From positions 2,046,001-2,110,000 of the forward strand of contig NZ_LR134525.1 of the NCBI RefSeq assembly GCF_900638555.1: 64,000 nucleotides of DNA, written 5' to 3'. This document shows positions 8,019-18,266 of this stretch, piece by piece; within the stretch, counting starts at the first letter, position 1, and the number at the start of each line of letters is the position of its first letter. A model generated the notes under the pieces. It was not told the DNA's origin. It saw only the letters and a program-made list of their open reading frames with translations, and did no database searches. The stretch is from Neisseria meningitidis. Lineage in GTDB: Bacteria; Pseudomonadota; Gammaproteobacteria; Burkholderiales; Neisseriaceae. The position numbers and the translations under genes are program-made.

Positions 8019-9914
8019 TTATTTCGCGTCTTTAAATCCGCGCTTCAAATGCACCATCAGCAGTGCGACGGCGGCAGGCGTTACACCGGAAATGCGGCTT
8101 GCCTGCCCGACGGTTTCGGGTTTGTGCTGGTTGAGCTTTTGCTGCACTTCTGCCGACAAGCCTTTGACTTTGCCGTAATCGATGCCGTCGGGCAGTTTTA
8201 AGGTTTCGATGTCGCGGCGGCTGTCGATTTCTTCGTTTTGGCGGTCGATATAGCCTTGGTATTTGACTTGGATTTCGACTTGTTCGATGACTTCGGCGGA
8301 GAGGTTTTCAGACGGCATCGCGCCTTCGAGCGTCATCAGCGCGGCGTAGTCGAGGTTCGGGCGGCGTAACAAATCGTGCAGGTTGGCTTCTCGGCTGAGT
8401 TTTTGTCCGAATACGCGGATTTGTTCGTCTTCGGCGAGTTTTTGCGGTGTGTACCACGTTGTTTTCAAACGTTGGATTTCGCGTTCGACGGCTTCGCGTT
8501 TTTCGTTGAACATACGCCATTGCGCTTCACCCACCAAGCCGATTTTGTAGCCGTCTTCGGTCAGGCGCATGTCGGCGTTGTCTTCCCTGAGTTGCAGGCG
8601 GTATTCGGCGCGGCTGGTGAACATTCGGTAGGGTTCGTTCACGCCTTTGGTGATGAGGTCGTCCACCAATACGCCGAGGTAGGCTTGTTCGCGGCGCAGC
8701 AGGAGCGGGTCTTGTCCGCGCACATATTGCACGGCGTTCGCGCCTGCCAATAAACCTTGCGCGGCGGCTTCTTCGTAGCCGGTCGTACCGTTGATTTGCC
8801 CAGCGAAAAACAGTCCCTCAATGGTTTTGGTTTCGAGGCTGGCTTTGAGGTTGCGCGGGTCGAAGTAGTCGTATTCGATGGCGTAGCCGGGGCGCAGGAT
8901 ATGGGCGTTTTCCAAACCTTTCATACTGCGGACGAGCGCGATTTGGATGTCGAACGGCAGGCTGGTGGAGATACCGTTAGGATAGTATTCGTACGTAGTC
9001 AGGCCTTCGGGTTCTAGGAAAATCTGGTGGCTGTCTTTATCGGCGAAACGGTTGATTTTGTCTTCGATAGACGGACAATAACGCGGGCCCACGCCTTCGA
9101 TTTTGCCGGTAAACATCGGGCTGCGGTCGAAGCCTGAGCGGATGATGTCGTGGGTTTGCGTGTTGGTATGCGTAATCCAGCAGGACACTTGGCGCGGGTG
9201 CATTTCGGCGTTGCCGCGCACGGACATGACGGGAACGGGTGTGTCGCCGGGCTGTTCGGTCAGTTGGGAAAAGTCAATCGTGCGTCCGTCGATGCGCGGC
9301 GGCGTGCCGGTTTTCAGACGGCCTTGCGGCAGCTTCAATTCGCGCAAACGTCCGCCCAGCGATTTGGCGGCGGGGTCGCCGGCGCGGCCGCCTTCGTAGT
9401 TTTCCAAACCGATATGGATTTTGCCGGACAAAAATGTGCCTGCGGTCAGCACCACGGCGCGGGCTTTGAATTCCACGCCCATCGCGGTGATTACGCCGCT
9501 GATGCGTTCGCCGTCGAGCGTTACGTCTTCGACGGCTTGTTGGAAAAGGTCGAGGTTTTCTTGGTTTTCCAACATTTCGCGGATGGCGGCTTTGTACAAA
9601 ATGCGGTCGGCCTGCGCGCGCGTGGCTCGAACTGCCGCGCCTTTGCTGGCGTTCAGGCGGCGGAACTGGATACCGGATTTGTCGGTGGCCAACGCCATTG
9701 CGCCGCCGAGCGCGTCGAGTTCGCGTACCAAATGCCCTTTGCCGATGCCGCCGATGGAAGGGTTGCATGACATTTGTCCGAGCGTTTCGATATTGTGTGT
9801 GAGCAAAAGCGTCTGCGCGCCCATGCGGGCGGCGGCGAGCGCGGCTTCGGTACCGGCATGGCCGCCACCGACGACAATCACGTCGTAGGTTTTGGGGTAA
9901 ATCATGTGGGTCAT
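8019..9914 (-). CDS. mnmG: tRNA uridine 5-carboxymethylaminomethyl modification enzyme, FAD subunit
   Basis: 631 residues from ATG 9914; ATG 9905 (628 residues) is also possible. The FAD-binding [17 protein letters not shown] is at about 14-30. The second family signature is recognisable in [20 protein letters not shown] and in [16 protein letters not shown]. The C-terminal helical domain (about 550-631) binds MnmE. With MnmE it modifies the wobble uridine of several tRNAs. The longer frame to 9947 would start inside a DUS and is rejected. Confidence 0.95.
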   Translation of the reverse strand: MTHMIYPKTYDVIVVGGGHAGTEAALAAARMGAQTLLLTHNIETLGQMSCNPSIGGIGKGHLVRELDALGGAMALATDKSGIQFRRLNASKGAAVRATRAQADRILYKAAIREMLENQENLDLFQQAVEDVTLDGERISGVITAMGVEFKARAVVLTAGTFLSGKIHIGLENYEGGRAGDPAAKSLGGRLRELKLPQGRLKTGTPPRIDGRTIDFSQLTEQPGDTPVPVMSVRGNAEMHPRQVSCWITHTNTQTHDIIRSGFDRSPMFTGKIEGVGPRYCPSIEDKINRFADKDSHQIFLEPEGLTTYEYYPNGISTSLPFDIQIALVRSMKGLENAHILRPGYAIEYDYFDPRNLKASLETKTIEGLFFAGQINGTTGYEEAAAQGLLAGANAVQYVRGQDPLLLRREQAYLGVLVDDLITKGVNEPYRMFTSRAEYRLQLREDNADMRLTEDGYKIGLVGEAQWRMFNEKREAVEREIQRLKTTWYTPQKLAEDEQIRVFGQKLSREANLHDLLRRPNLDYAALMTLEGAMPSENLSAEVIEQVEIQVKYQGYIDRQNEEIDSRRDIETLKLPDGIDYGKVKGLSAEVQQKLNQHKPETVGQASRISGVTPAAVALLMVHLKRGFKDAK

Positions 9915-9948
9915 GTGTGTATTGCCTGACGGTGTTTCAGACGGCATT

Positions 9949-10103
9949 TATAGTGGATTAACAAAAACCAGTACAGCGTTGCCTCGCCTTAGCTCAAAGA
10001 GAACGATTCTCTAAGGTGCTGAAGCACCAAGTGAATCGGTTTCGTACTGCTTGTACTGTCTGCGGCTTCGTCGCCTTGTCCTGATTTTTGTTAAACCACT
10101 ATA
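9949..10103. repeat. Correia repeat element (full length)
   Basis: 155 bp between the mnmG start and the symporter gene. The right end reads GTTAAACCACTATA, one base different from the consensus. Apart from this element and one DUS, I see nothing coding between 9915 and 10238. Confidence 0.97.
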
Positions 10104-10198
10104 TTCAATATGCCGTCTGAAAAACGAAATGGATTCAAAAGTAAAGGGTTGGGATTGTACGCTTGTTCGCCCTGTTTTTACAGTGTGCGGAAAGGGAA

Positions 10199-10222
10199 AA
10201 GCCGCTTCGCGGGGAAGCGGCT
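10199..10222 (-). terminator. Rho-independent terminator of the symporter gene
   Basis: On the minus strand AGCCGCTT CCCCGCG AAGCGGCT is followed by TTTT, 17 bases after the stop at 10239. Confidence 0.75.
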
Positions 10223-10238
10223 CTGGTAAGGGCGGGAT

Positions 10239-11666
10239 TTACCAAACGTCGGATTTGATACGGCGTTTCAGGCCCGGATGTTCGGAAAGTTTGAACTCGG
10301 GGTCTTTGCCCATTTTCAGCTTGGCGGTGTAATCGCGCAGCAGCATAAACGCCAAGGGCGAGAGCAGCAGGATGGCGACAAGGTTGATCCACGCCATAAT
10401 GCCCATCGCCATATCCGCCATATCCCAGACCAAAGGCACATTGGCAACCGCGCCGAAATAGACCCACGCCAAAACCAGCATACGGAAAACGGCGGTAATC
10501 AGCCAATGGCTTTTGATGAATTGGACGTTGGACTCGGCATAGGCATAGTTGCCGATAACGGTGGAAAAGGCAAACATAAACAGGATGACGGCGAGGAAGC
10601 CCGCGCCCCATTGCCCCACTTGGCTGACAATCGCCGCCTGCGTCAGCGCCGCACCGCTCAAATCGCCGTAAGGCTGTTGGTAAATCAAGATGATGAAGGC
10701 GGTGCAAGAACAAACGATGATGGTATCGACAAACACGCCCAGCATTTGAATCATACCTTGCGAAACAGGGTGTTTCACTTCGGCGGCGGCGGCGGCGTTC
10801 GGCGCGGAACCCATACCCGCCTCGTTGGAATACAGGCCGCGTTTGATGCCCATCATCATCGTTTGCGAAATCAGACCGCCGAGTAAGCCGCCTGCTGCCG
10901 CGTCGAATTTGAACGCGCCCGAAAAAATCTGACCGAACACGTCCGGAATCATCGGAATATTGGTCAAAATGATGAAAAGCGCGATAAAGAGGTACAAAAC
11001 CGCCATCAGGGGGACGACGATTTCCGCCGCTTTAGATATGCGCCTGATGCCGCCGAAGATAATCGGCGCGGTTAAAATCACCAGGGCGACGCCGACATAA
11101 TGAGGCTCCCAACCCCACGCCGCTTTGACGGTATCGGCAATGGTATTGGTCTGAACCGCTTCAAACACAAAGCCGAAACAGAAAATCAGGCTCAGGGCGA
11201 ACAACACGCCCAGCCATTTCTGCCCCAGCCCTTGAGTGATGTAGTAGGCAGGGCCGCCCCGGAAATGGTGGTTGTCGTAGTCGCGGACTTTAAAGAGCTG
11301 CGCCAGCGAAGATTCGACAAACGCCGAACTCATACCGATTAAGGCGGTTACCCACATCCAAAACACCGCGCCCGGTCCGCCGACTTTGATGGCGATGGCC
11401 ACGCCCGCGATATTGCCCACGCCCACGCGGCTGGCAAGGCCGGTTACAAATGCCTGAAACGGCGTGATGCCGTGAGGGTCGTCCCCCTGTTTGCGGCCGC
11501 CGAGCATTTCTTTGATGCTGCGCCCGAACAGGCGGAATTGGACAAAGCCCGTGGTTACGGTGAAGAAAAGCCCCGTACCCAAAAGCATATAAACCAAGTA
11601 TGACCACATCGGATCGTTGATGGCGCCGACCCAGCCGTGCAGCCATTCGGTAAAGTTCTCGTTCAT
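10239..11666 (-). CDS. Alanine/glycine:cation symporter (AGCS) family protein
   Basis: 475 residues with about ten membrane helices. Characteristic stretches are GVGNIAGVAIAIKVGGPGAVFWMW (about 82-105), ESSLAQLFKVRD and NEAGMGSAPNAAAAAEVKHPVSQG (about 275-298), which match sodium:alanine symporters. It probably imports alanine or glycine with Na+. Starts at ATG 11666 with AAGGAAG upstream. Divergent from pdxA across a 159-base intergenic region. Confidence 0.92.
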   Translation of the reverse strand: MNENFTEWLHGWVGAINDPMWSYLVYMLLGTGLFFTVTTGFVQFRLFGRSIKEMLGGRKQGDDPHGITPFQAFVTGLASRVGVGNIAGVAIAIKVGGPGAVFWMWVTALIGMSSAFVESSLAQLFKVRDYDNHHFRGGPAYYITQGLGQKWLGVLFALSLIFCFGFVFEAVQTNTIADTVKAAWGWEPHYVGVALVILTAPIIFGGIRRISKAAEIVVPLMAVLYLFIALFIILTNIPMIPDVFGQIFSGAFKFDAAAGGLLGGLISQTMMMGIKRGLYSNEAGMGSAPNAAAAAEVKHPVSQGMIQMLGVFVDTIIVCSCTAFIILIYQQPYGDLSGAALTQAAIVSQVGQWGAGFLAVILFMFAFSTVIGNYAYAESNVQFIKSHWLITAVFRMLVLAWVYFGAVANVPLVWDMADMAMGIMAWINLVAILLLSPLAFMLLRDYTAKLKMGKDPEFKLSEHPGLKRRIKSDVW

Positions 11667-11825
11667 ATCGCTTCCTTAAAGTTGAAACCCGCACATATTG
11701 GCGGTATGCAAGCAGGGTTTAAATTTTGTAAACGCCCATTCTAGCAGATTGTCAACAAAATCAGAAAAATTTACATCGCCGCGCGGCTGCGGCGTTAGAA
11801 TCGCATTTTGTTTGGAGCAAACACG

Positions 11826-12815
11826 ATGAAACAGCCTGTTTTTGCCGTTACTTCCGGCGAGCCTGCCGGCATCGGCCCCGATATTTGTTTGGACTTGGCG
11901 TTTGCACGCCTGCCCTGCCGCTGCGCGGTATTGGGCGACAAACACCTGTTGCGCGCGCGCGCCGAAGCCTTGGGCAAAAGCGTCGTCTTGCGCGACTTCG
12001 ATCCGGAATCAGGCGGCGCGGCATACGGCGAGCTGGAAGTGCTGCACATCCCTGCCGTCGAAGCGGTTGAGGCGGGCAAACTCAATCCCGCCAACGCCGC
12101 CTATGTGCTGCAACTTTTGGACACCGCGCTCGCAGGCATTTCAGACGGCATTTTCGACGGCATCGTTACCGCGCCGCTGCACAAAGGCATCATCAACGAC
12201 GCGCGCGCAAGCACAGGTTTTTTCAGCGGACACACCGAATATCTGGCGGAAAAAAGCGGCACGGGGCAGGTTGTGATGATGCTTGCCGGCAAAGACCTGC
12301 GCGTCGCCCTCGTAACGACCCACCTGCCGCTGAAAGACGTTGCCGCCGCCATCACGCAACCGCTGATTGAAAGCGTCGCACGCATTCTGCATCACGACTT
12401 AAAACACAAATTCGGCATCAAAAATCCCAAAATCCTGGTCGCCGGACTCAACCCCCACGCCGGCGAGGGCGGACACCTCGGACACGAAGAAACCGACACC
12501 ATTATCCCCGCATTGGAAAACCTGCGCCGCGAAGGGATAAACCTCGCCGGCCCGTATCCGGCAGATACGCTGTTCCAACCGTTTATGCTCGAAGGCGCGG
12601 ATGCCGTATTGGCGATGTACCACGACCAAGGGCTGCCCGTGTTGAAATACCACAGCTTCGGACAGGGCGTGAACATCACGCTCGGCCTGCCCTTTATCCG
12701 CACCTCCGTCGATCACGGCACCGCGCTCGATTTGGCGGCAACCGGCAGGGCGGATTCCGGCAGCCTGATAACTGCCGTGGAGACCGCCGTCGAGATGGCG
12801 CGCGGCAGCCTTTAA
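11826..12815 (+). CDS. pdxA: 4-hydroxythreonine-4-phosphate dehydrogenase
   Basis: 329 residues from ATG 11826, preceded by GGAGCAAAC; the frame from 11808 starts in the leader. Metal-binding histidines are seen in SGHTEYLAE (about 138-146), THLPLKDVA and MYHDQGLPVLK (about 265). It oxidises 4-phosphohydroxy-threonine in the DXP-dependent pyridoxal phosphate route. Normal length. Followed by a kilobase of mosaic repeats. Confidence 0.95.
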   Translation: MKQPVFAVTSGEPAGIGPDICLDLAFARLPCRCAVLGDKHLLRARAEALGKSVVLRDFDPESGGAAYGELEVLHIPAVEAVEAGKLNPANAAYVLQLLDTALAGISDGIFDGIVTAPLHKGIINDARASTGFFSGHTEYLAEKSGTGQVVMMLAGKDLRVALVTTHLPLKDVAAAITQPLIESVARILHHDLKHKFGIKNPKILVAGLNPHAGEGGHLGHEETDTIIPALENLRREGINLAGPYPADTLFQPFMLEGADAVLAMYHDQGLPVLKYHSFGQGVNITLGLPFIRTSVDHGTALDLAATGRADSGSLITAVETAVEMARGSL

Positions 12816-12817
12816 AG

Positions 12818-13890
12818 ATGATAAAAGACCCGTCATTTCCGCGCAGGCGGGAATCCGGTCTGTTCGGTTTCAGTTGTTTTTGGGTTTCGGGTAATTTCCA
12901 AATCGTCATTCCCGCGCAGGCGGGAATCCAGACCTTCGGGCGACGGCAATATTCAAAGATTATCCGAAAGTTTGAGGTTCTAGATTCCCGTTTTCACGGG
13001 AATGACGGAATGTTGCGGGAATCCGGCTTGTTCGGTTTCGGTTTTTTTTTTTGAGGTTTCGGGCAACTTCTAAACCGTCATTCCCGCGCAGGCGGGAATC
13101 CAGGCCTTTGGGCGACGGCAATATTCAAAGATTATCTGAAAGTTTAGAGGTTCTAGATTCCCGTTTTCACGGGAATGACGAAAGGTGGCGGGAATGACGG
13201 GAATGGCGAAGTTTCAGACGGCATCGTCCACCCTCCGCCGTCATTCCCGCGCAGGCGGGAATCCAGACCTTCGGGCGGCAGCAATATTCAAAGATTATCT
13301 GAAAGTTTGAGGTTCTAGATTCCCGTTTTCACGGGAATGACGAAAGGTTGCGGGAATCCGGCTTGTTCGGTTTCGGTTTTTTTTGAGGTTTCGGGCAACT
13401 TCTAAACCGTCATTCCCGCGCAGGCGGGAATCCAGGCCTTTGGGCGACGGCAATATTCAAAGATTATCTGAAAGTTTAGAGGTTCTAGATTCCCGTTTTC
13501 ACGGGAATGACGGAATGTTGTGGGAATCCAGACCTTTGGGCGGCGGCAATATTCAAAGATTATCCGAAAGTTTGAGGTTCTAGATTCCCGTTTTCACGGG
13601 AATGACGAAAGGTGGCGGGAATGACGAAAGGTTGCGGTAATCATGGGAATGGCGAAGTTTCAGACGGCATCGTCCACCCTCCGCCGTCATTCCCGCGCAG
13701 GCGGGAATCCAGGCCTTTGGGCGACGGCAATATTCAAAGATTATCCGAAAGTTTGAGGTTCTAGATTCCCGTTTTCATGGGAATGACGGAATGTTGCGGG
13801 AATCATGGGAATGACGGAATGTTGCGGGAATCATGGGAATGGCGGAATGTTTCGGTAATCACGGGAATGGCGAAGTTTCAGACGGCATTG
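12818..13890. repeat. Long dRS3/RS mosaic array between pdxA and rne
   Basis: At least a dozen ATTCCCG...CGGGAAT palindromes and five near-identical units of the form GGCGGGAATCCAG..CCTT.GGGCG.C.GCAATATTCAAAGATTATC with periodic spacing of 170-240 bases (about 12910, 13085, 13245, 13415, 13690). No gene is present. Small open frames that repeat the residues PSFPRRRES are translations of the repeat. Confidence 0.92.
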
Positions 13891-13910
13891 CAGGTATCCG
13901 AACCCATGTA

Positions 13911-13943
13911 AAAAAGAGGTTCTGCGGAACAGAACCTCTTTTT
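13911..13943 (-). terminator. Rho-independent terminator of rne
   Basis: Perfect stem AAAGAGGTTCTG / CAGAACCTCTTT with a 5-base loop, flanked by A and T runs, 13 bases after the rne stop. Confidence 0.85.
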
Positions 13944-13955
13944 GCCGCCGTCGGT

Positions 13956-16715
13956 TCAGCCTTGCCGGGTTTCGACTTGGATCATTTCTTCGGCAGGGAC
14001 GGTTGCGGCTTCAGACGGCTTGGGCTGTTCGGAACGGCGCAAACCGCGTCCGGCTTGGACTTCGGGTTGTGCCGCCCATGCCTTCAATGCGGCAGGGTCG
14101 GTTTCGATCAGGACGAGTCCGCCGGTTTGTGCGGTTTCCCGTGCCTGTTCCGCCGCAGCCGTAAAGGTTGCGTTTTCAGACGGCATTTCCTGTGCTTCGG
14201 CTTTCGGTGTCGCGCCTTCGGGCAGGATGGCGGCGGTGGCACGGCGGATTTTTTCCGCCGCATCATAAACCGGTGCGTCGCCGTTTGAAACGGCGGGAGA
14301 TGCTGTCGGAAGATCCCTTTCTGCAACCGGATCGGCAATGCTGACGGTAATCGGCGCGTTTGCGTCGGTTTCGCCGAAAACGTGCGCGGCGGCGGAACGG
14401 ACTTTGTCGGCGGTGTCGTGAATATTCAGGTACTGCTCGATTTTGGCGGCAGACGGAATATTGCGTTTTTTGCCGTTTTGACGGCGGTCGCGCTGATTGT
14501 TGCGCTCGCGGCGTTCTTTGGCATCTCGGCTGTCGCGTTCGCGGCGGTTGCGTTCGGATTTGGGCTTGCTGCCTTTGTCTTCTGCGGTATGCGGTTCGGA
14601 CGGCGTGTTTTCCGCTGTCTGAACGGTTGTTTCGGCAACGGTGGCGGTTTCCGGCGCGGTTTGGCCGCGTTCGCTGCGGCTGCCGTTGCGGCGGCGTTTT
14701 CCGGTTTGCACTTCGGTTTCGGACGGTGCGGCATCTGCAACGGTTGCGGCAGGCTGTATGTTGCGGTCTTGGATTTCCGCTTCGTCGGCGCGTCCGGCGG
14801 CACGGTCGCCGCGTTCGTTGCGGCGGCGGTTGCCGTTGTTGCGCGTTTCGGCTTTGTCGGCACGCGCTTCCTGTCCGGCAGTTTTGCCTGCCACTTCGCG
14901 GACTTCTACTTTGCTGCCTTCGCGTTTGCTGCGGCGCGGGTTTTGGCGGCGGTTGTTGGCGCGGCTGCCGCTGCGGTTTGCCGTGCTGCGTTTTTCGGAG
15001 GTTTCGGCAGCGGGCGCGGCTTGGGTTTCGCTGCCGCCGAAAATGCGTTTGAGCCAAGCTTTGAAGCTGTCCCACCAAGAGGTTTTTTTCTCGGGGGCGG
15101 CAGTCGGGGCGGGGCTGGTGTGGCGCACGCCTTTGACGGCGGGTTCGGGACGGGCGGCTTTGGCTTTTTCGCCGCCGAACGGTTTGGCGGATTCGTCTTC
15201 TTCAGGCTCGGCGACGCGTTTGTAGCTCGGTTCGCCGTCTTCTTCTACGTCGTCGGTGCGGATGCGGTTGATTTCGTAGTGCGGATTTTCGAGGTGGATG
15301 TTCGGAATCAGGACGACGTTGACATCCAAACGCTCTTCCATCGCAAACAGCTCGGCGCGTTTTTCGTTCAGCAGGAAGGTGGCGACATCGACGGGCACTT
15401 GTGCGCGCACTTCTCCGGTGTTGTCTTTCATTGCTTCTTCTTGAATGATGCGCAAAACGTGCAGGGCGGTGGATTCGATGCCCCGAATCACGCCGGTGCC
15501 GGCGCAGCGCGGACAGGCGACGTGGCTGCTTTCGCCCAAAGCCGGTTTCAAACGTTGGCGGCTCAATTCCAAAAGGCCGAAACGGGACAGTTTGCCCATC
15601 TGCACGCGGGCGCGGTCTTTTTTGAGCGCGTCGCGCAGGACGTTTTCCACATCGCGCTGGTGTTTGGGGTTTTCCATATCGATGAAGTCGATGACGACCA
15701 AACCGCCCAAGTCGCGCAGGCGCATTTGTCGGGCGACTTCTTCGGCGGCCTCCATATTGGTTTTGAACGCAGTGTCTTCAATGTCAGATCCGCGTGTGGC
15801 ACGTGCAGAGTTAACGTCGATGGAGACGAGGGCTTCGGTATGGTCGATGACGATCGCGCCGCCGGAGGGCAGGCTGACGCTGCGCGAAAACGCGCTTTCG
15901 ATTTGGTGTTCGATTTGGAAGCGGGAAAACAGCGGCGTGTGGTCTTCGTAGAGTTTCAGACGGCCTATATTGCCCGGCATGACGTAGCTCATGAACTCGG
16001 CAACTTGGTCGTAAACTTCTTGATTGTCCACCAGAATTTCGCCGATGTCGGGGCGGAAATAGTCGCGGATGGCGCGGATGAGCAGCGAGCTTTCCATAAA
16101 GAGCAGGTAAGGGTCGTGATGCGCTTTTCCTGCTTCTTCAATCGCCTGCCAGAGTTGTTTGAGATAGTTCAAATCCCATTCCAACTCTTCCGCGCTGCGG
16201 CCGATGCCGGCGGTACGGGCGATGATGCTCATGCCGTTCGGAATGTCGAGTTCCGCCATGGCGGCTTTCAACTCTTGACGCTCTTCACCTTCGATACGGC
16301 GGGATACGCCGCCGCCGCGCGGGTTGTTCGGCATCAATACCAGATAGCGTCCGGCGAGGCTGATGAAGGTGGTCAGCGCCGCGCCTTTGTTGCCGCGCTC
16401 GTCTTTTTCGACTTGGACGATGACTTCCATGCCTTCTTTGAGCACGTCTTGGATGCGCGCGCGTCCGCCTTCGTAGTCTTGGAAGTATGAGCGGGAGACT
16501 TCTTTAAACGGCAAGAAGCCGTGGCGGTCGGTTCCGTAATCCACGAAACACGCTTCCAGCGACGGCTCGATGCGGGTAATGATGCCTTTGTAGATATTGC
16601 CTTTGCGCTGTTCTTTGCCCAGCGTTTCGATGTCCAAATCCAGCAGGTTTTGTCCGTCGACGATGGCAACGCGCAGCTCTTCGGCCTGCGTTGCGTTGAA
16701 TAACATTCTTTTCAT
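13956..16715 (-). CDS. rne: Ribonuclease E
   Basis: 919 residues from ATG 16715 with GAGGTGATC just upstream. An S1 RNA-binding domain covers about 35-120. The catalytic core has IDVNSARATRG and VIDFIDMENPKHQ with the two metal-binding aspartates, and the zinc link CPRCAGTG at about 404. Residues 510-560 are followed by TSWWDSFKAWLKRIFGG, an amphipathic helix like the membrane-targeting segment of E. coli RNase E. The rest is a long disordered Arg/Glu/Ala-rich tail, the usual scaffold for degradosome partners and RNA. It carries out mRNA decay and rRNA/tRNA processing. Family enzymes autoregulate through the 5' UTR. Confidence 0.95.
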   Translation of the reverse strand: MKRMLFNATQAEELRVAIVDGQNLLDLDIETLGKEQRKGNIYKGIITRIEPSLEACFVDYGTDRHGFLPFKEVSRSYFQDYEGGRARIQDVLKEGMEVIVQVEKDERGNKGAALTTFISLAGRYLVLMPNNPRGGGVSRRIEGEERQELKAAMAELDIPNGMSIIARTAGIGRSAEELEWDLNYLKQLWQAIEEAGKAHHDPYLLFMESSLLIRAIRDYFRPDIGEILVDNQEVYDQVAEFMSYVMPGNIGRLKLYEDHTPLFSRFQIEHQIESAFSRSVSLPSGGAIVIDHTEALVSIDVNSARATRGSDIEDTAFKTNMEAAEEVARQMRLRDLGGLVVIDFIDMENPKHQRDVENVLRDALKKDRARVQMGKLSRFGLLELSRQRLKPALGESSHVACPRCAGTGVIRGIESTALHVLRIIQEEAMKDNTGEVRAQVPVDVATFLLNEKRAELFAMEERLDVNVVLIPNIHLENPHYEINRIRTDDVEEDGEPSYKRVAEPEEDESAKPFGGEKAKAARPEPAVKGVRHTSPAPTAAPEKKTSWWDSFKAWLKRIFGGSETQAAPAAETSEKRSTANRSGSRANNRRQNPRRSKREGSKVEVREVAGKTAGQEARADKAETRNNGNRRRNERGDRAAGRADEAEIQDRNIQPAATVADAAPSETEVQTGKRRRNGSRSERGQTAPETATVAETTVQTAENTPSEPHTAEDKGSKPKSERNRRERDSRDAKERRERNNQRDRRQNGKKRNIPSAAKIEQYLNIHDTADKVRSAAAHVFGETDANAPITVSIADPVAERDLPTASPAVSNGDAPVYDAAEKIRRATAAILPEGATPKAEAQEMPSENATFTAAAEQARETAQTGGLVLIETDPAALKAWAAQPEVQAGRGLRRSEQPKPSEAATVPAEEMIQVETRQG

Positions 16716-17208
16716 GATCACCTCGTGGACGGGCGGCATTCGGGCGCGCCGGTCCGGTTCGGCATTCCGTAAGGCTGGGTTTTCCGATGTTTTCGGATAA
16801 AACCGGTAATCAGTTTTTGAGTTGAAAATCCGCAGGGATGCACGTTCCGGAGAACCGTGTGCGGAAGGGTCGGATACAGAAGGCTATAAAGATCGATGCG
16901 GCGGTTTGTCTGCCGCGTTCCGAACGCTGCGGTCGGAAAAATGGGGGCCGGCTTCTTCTTGTTATCGTGATGCCTGTGTTTTGGGCGGTTTGCGTTTGGG
17001 ACTTGGGGCCCGGCTGCCGTCTTACTTCCGCGCCGAAACGGCAAAATCAATTCAAACTTGATTACGTTCTGCGCCTGCCGGCTGGGAACAGGCGCAGGGA
17101 AAATGCTTTGCGGAGTGCGTTTTTAATATAAAATTCCGTTTTAAAGTAAACCGTTTCAGGGGGGCGCGGCGGGCGCGCTTTTTGCTGAAACGGATGTTCG
17201 GATTATAG
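16716..17208. promoter_or_regulatory. Long divergent intergenic region: probable rne leader and rluC promoter
   Basis: 493 bases without a credible gene between the divergent rne and rluC starts. RNase E genes in other Gammaproteobacteria have a structured leader of several hundred bases that mediates autoregulation; this length would allow one. GC-rich segments alternate with an AT-rich stretch near 17120-17150 (TTTTTAATATAAAATTCC), a plausible promoter area. I could not define a specific structure. Confidence 0.35.
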
Positions 17209-18201
17209 ATGAAAACGCACGAAATAAGCAAAGATTCGGTCAGCTTGATAGGGGTTGCCGAACATGAGGCGGGTCAACGCCTTGATAACTATCTGATAAA
17301 AATCCTCAAGGGTGTTCCCAAGAGCCATATCCACCGCATTATCCGCGCCGGCGAGGTGCGGTTGAACAAGAAACGCTGCAAACCCGACAGCCGTATTGCG
17401 GAGGGGGATACGGTGCGGATTCCGCCTGTGCGCGTGGCGGAGAAGGAAATGCCGTCTGAAAGGCGTGCCGCCGTACCGGCGCGTGCGTTTGACGTTGTTT
17501 ACGAAGACGATGCGCTTTTGGTCATCGACAAACCGTCCGGCGTTGCCGTCCACGGCGGCAGCGGCGTGAGTTTCGGCGTTATCGAACAGTTGCGCCGCGC
17601 CCGTCCGGAGGCGAAGTATTTGGAGTTGGTTCATCGTTTGGACAAGGATACGAGCGGCTTGTTGATGGTGGCGAAGAAACGCAGCGCGCTCGTCAAACTT
17701 CACGAAGCCATCCGTAACGACCACCCCAAAAAAATCTACCTTGCGCTGGGGGTGGGCAAACTGCCGGACGACAATTTCCATGTCAAACTGCCCCTGTTCA
17801 AATATACCGGCGCACAAGGCGAAAAGATGGTACGCGTCAGCGAGGACGGGCAGTCGGCGCACACGGTGTTCCGTGTGTTAAGCCGTTTTTCAGACGGCAT
17901 TTTGCACGGTGTCGGGCTGTCGCACCTGACTTTGGTGCGGGCAACGCTGAAAACGGGTCGTACGCACCAAATCCGCGTCCACCTGCAATCTCAAGGCTGT
18001 CCGATTGCGGGCGACGAACGCTACGGCGATTATCAGGCGAACCGTCGTTTGCAGAAGTTGGGTTTGAAGCGGATGTTTTTGCACGCGTCCGAGCTGCACT
18101 TGAACCATCCGCTCACGGGCGAGCCGCTGGTGTTGAAGGCGGAGCTGCCGCCGGACTTGGCACAGTTTGCGGTGATGTTGGAAAACGGGACGAAAATGTG
18201 A
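17209..18201 (+). CDS. rluC: Ribosomal large subunit pseudouridine synthase C
   Basis: 330 residues. The N-terminal S4 RNA-binding domain (about 17-78) includes QRLDNYLIKILKGVPKSHIHR. The catalytic aspartate is in HRLDKDTSGLLMVAK at about 143-157, and RTHQIRVHL closes the active site. It makes pseudouridines 955, 2504 and 2580 of 23S rRNA. Two uptake sequences are embedded in the coding region (at about 17449 and 17889), which is common in this genus. Divergent from rne; lpxB follows after a DUS terminator. Confidence 0.93.
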   Translation: MKTHEISKDSVSLIGVAEHEAGQRLDNYLIKILKGVPKSHIHRIIRAGEVRLNKKRCKPDSRIAEGDTVRIPPVRVAEKEMPSERRAAVPARAFDVVYEDDALLVIDKPSGVAVHGGSGVSFGVIEQLRRARPEAKYLELVHRLDKDTSGLLMVAKKRSALVKLHEAIRNDHPKKIYLALGVGKLPDDNFHVKLPLFKYTGAQGEKMVRVSEDGQSAHTVFRVLSRFSDGILHGVGLSHLTLVRATLKTGRTHQIRVHLQSQGCPIAGDERYGDYQANRRLQKLGLKRMFLHASELHLNHPLTGEPLVLKAELPPDLAQFAVMLENGTKM

Positions 18202-18207
18202 ACCCCG

Positions 18208-18234
18208 ATGCCGTCTGAAGCCTTCAGACGGCAT
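18208..18234. terminator. Paired uptake-sequence terminator of rluC
   Basis: Inverted ATGCCGTCTGAA pair 3 bases apart, 6 bases beyond the rluC stop. Confidence 0.6.
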
Positions 18235-18266
18235 CGGGACGTGAAAGTATGTGGGGACAGACGAAT

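Noticed and set aside
12818-13583. Several short frames containing PSFPRRRES-type residues
   Set aside because: They are translations of the dRS3 repeat ATTCCCGC...GCGGGAAT.
14382-16490. 702-residue frame on the plus strand across rne
   Set aside because: It is an antisense shadow of the GC-rich rne coding region, full of Ala, Phe and Gly, without domains or a ribosome site.
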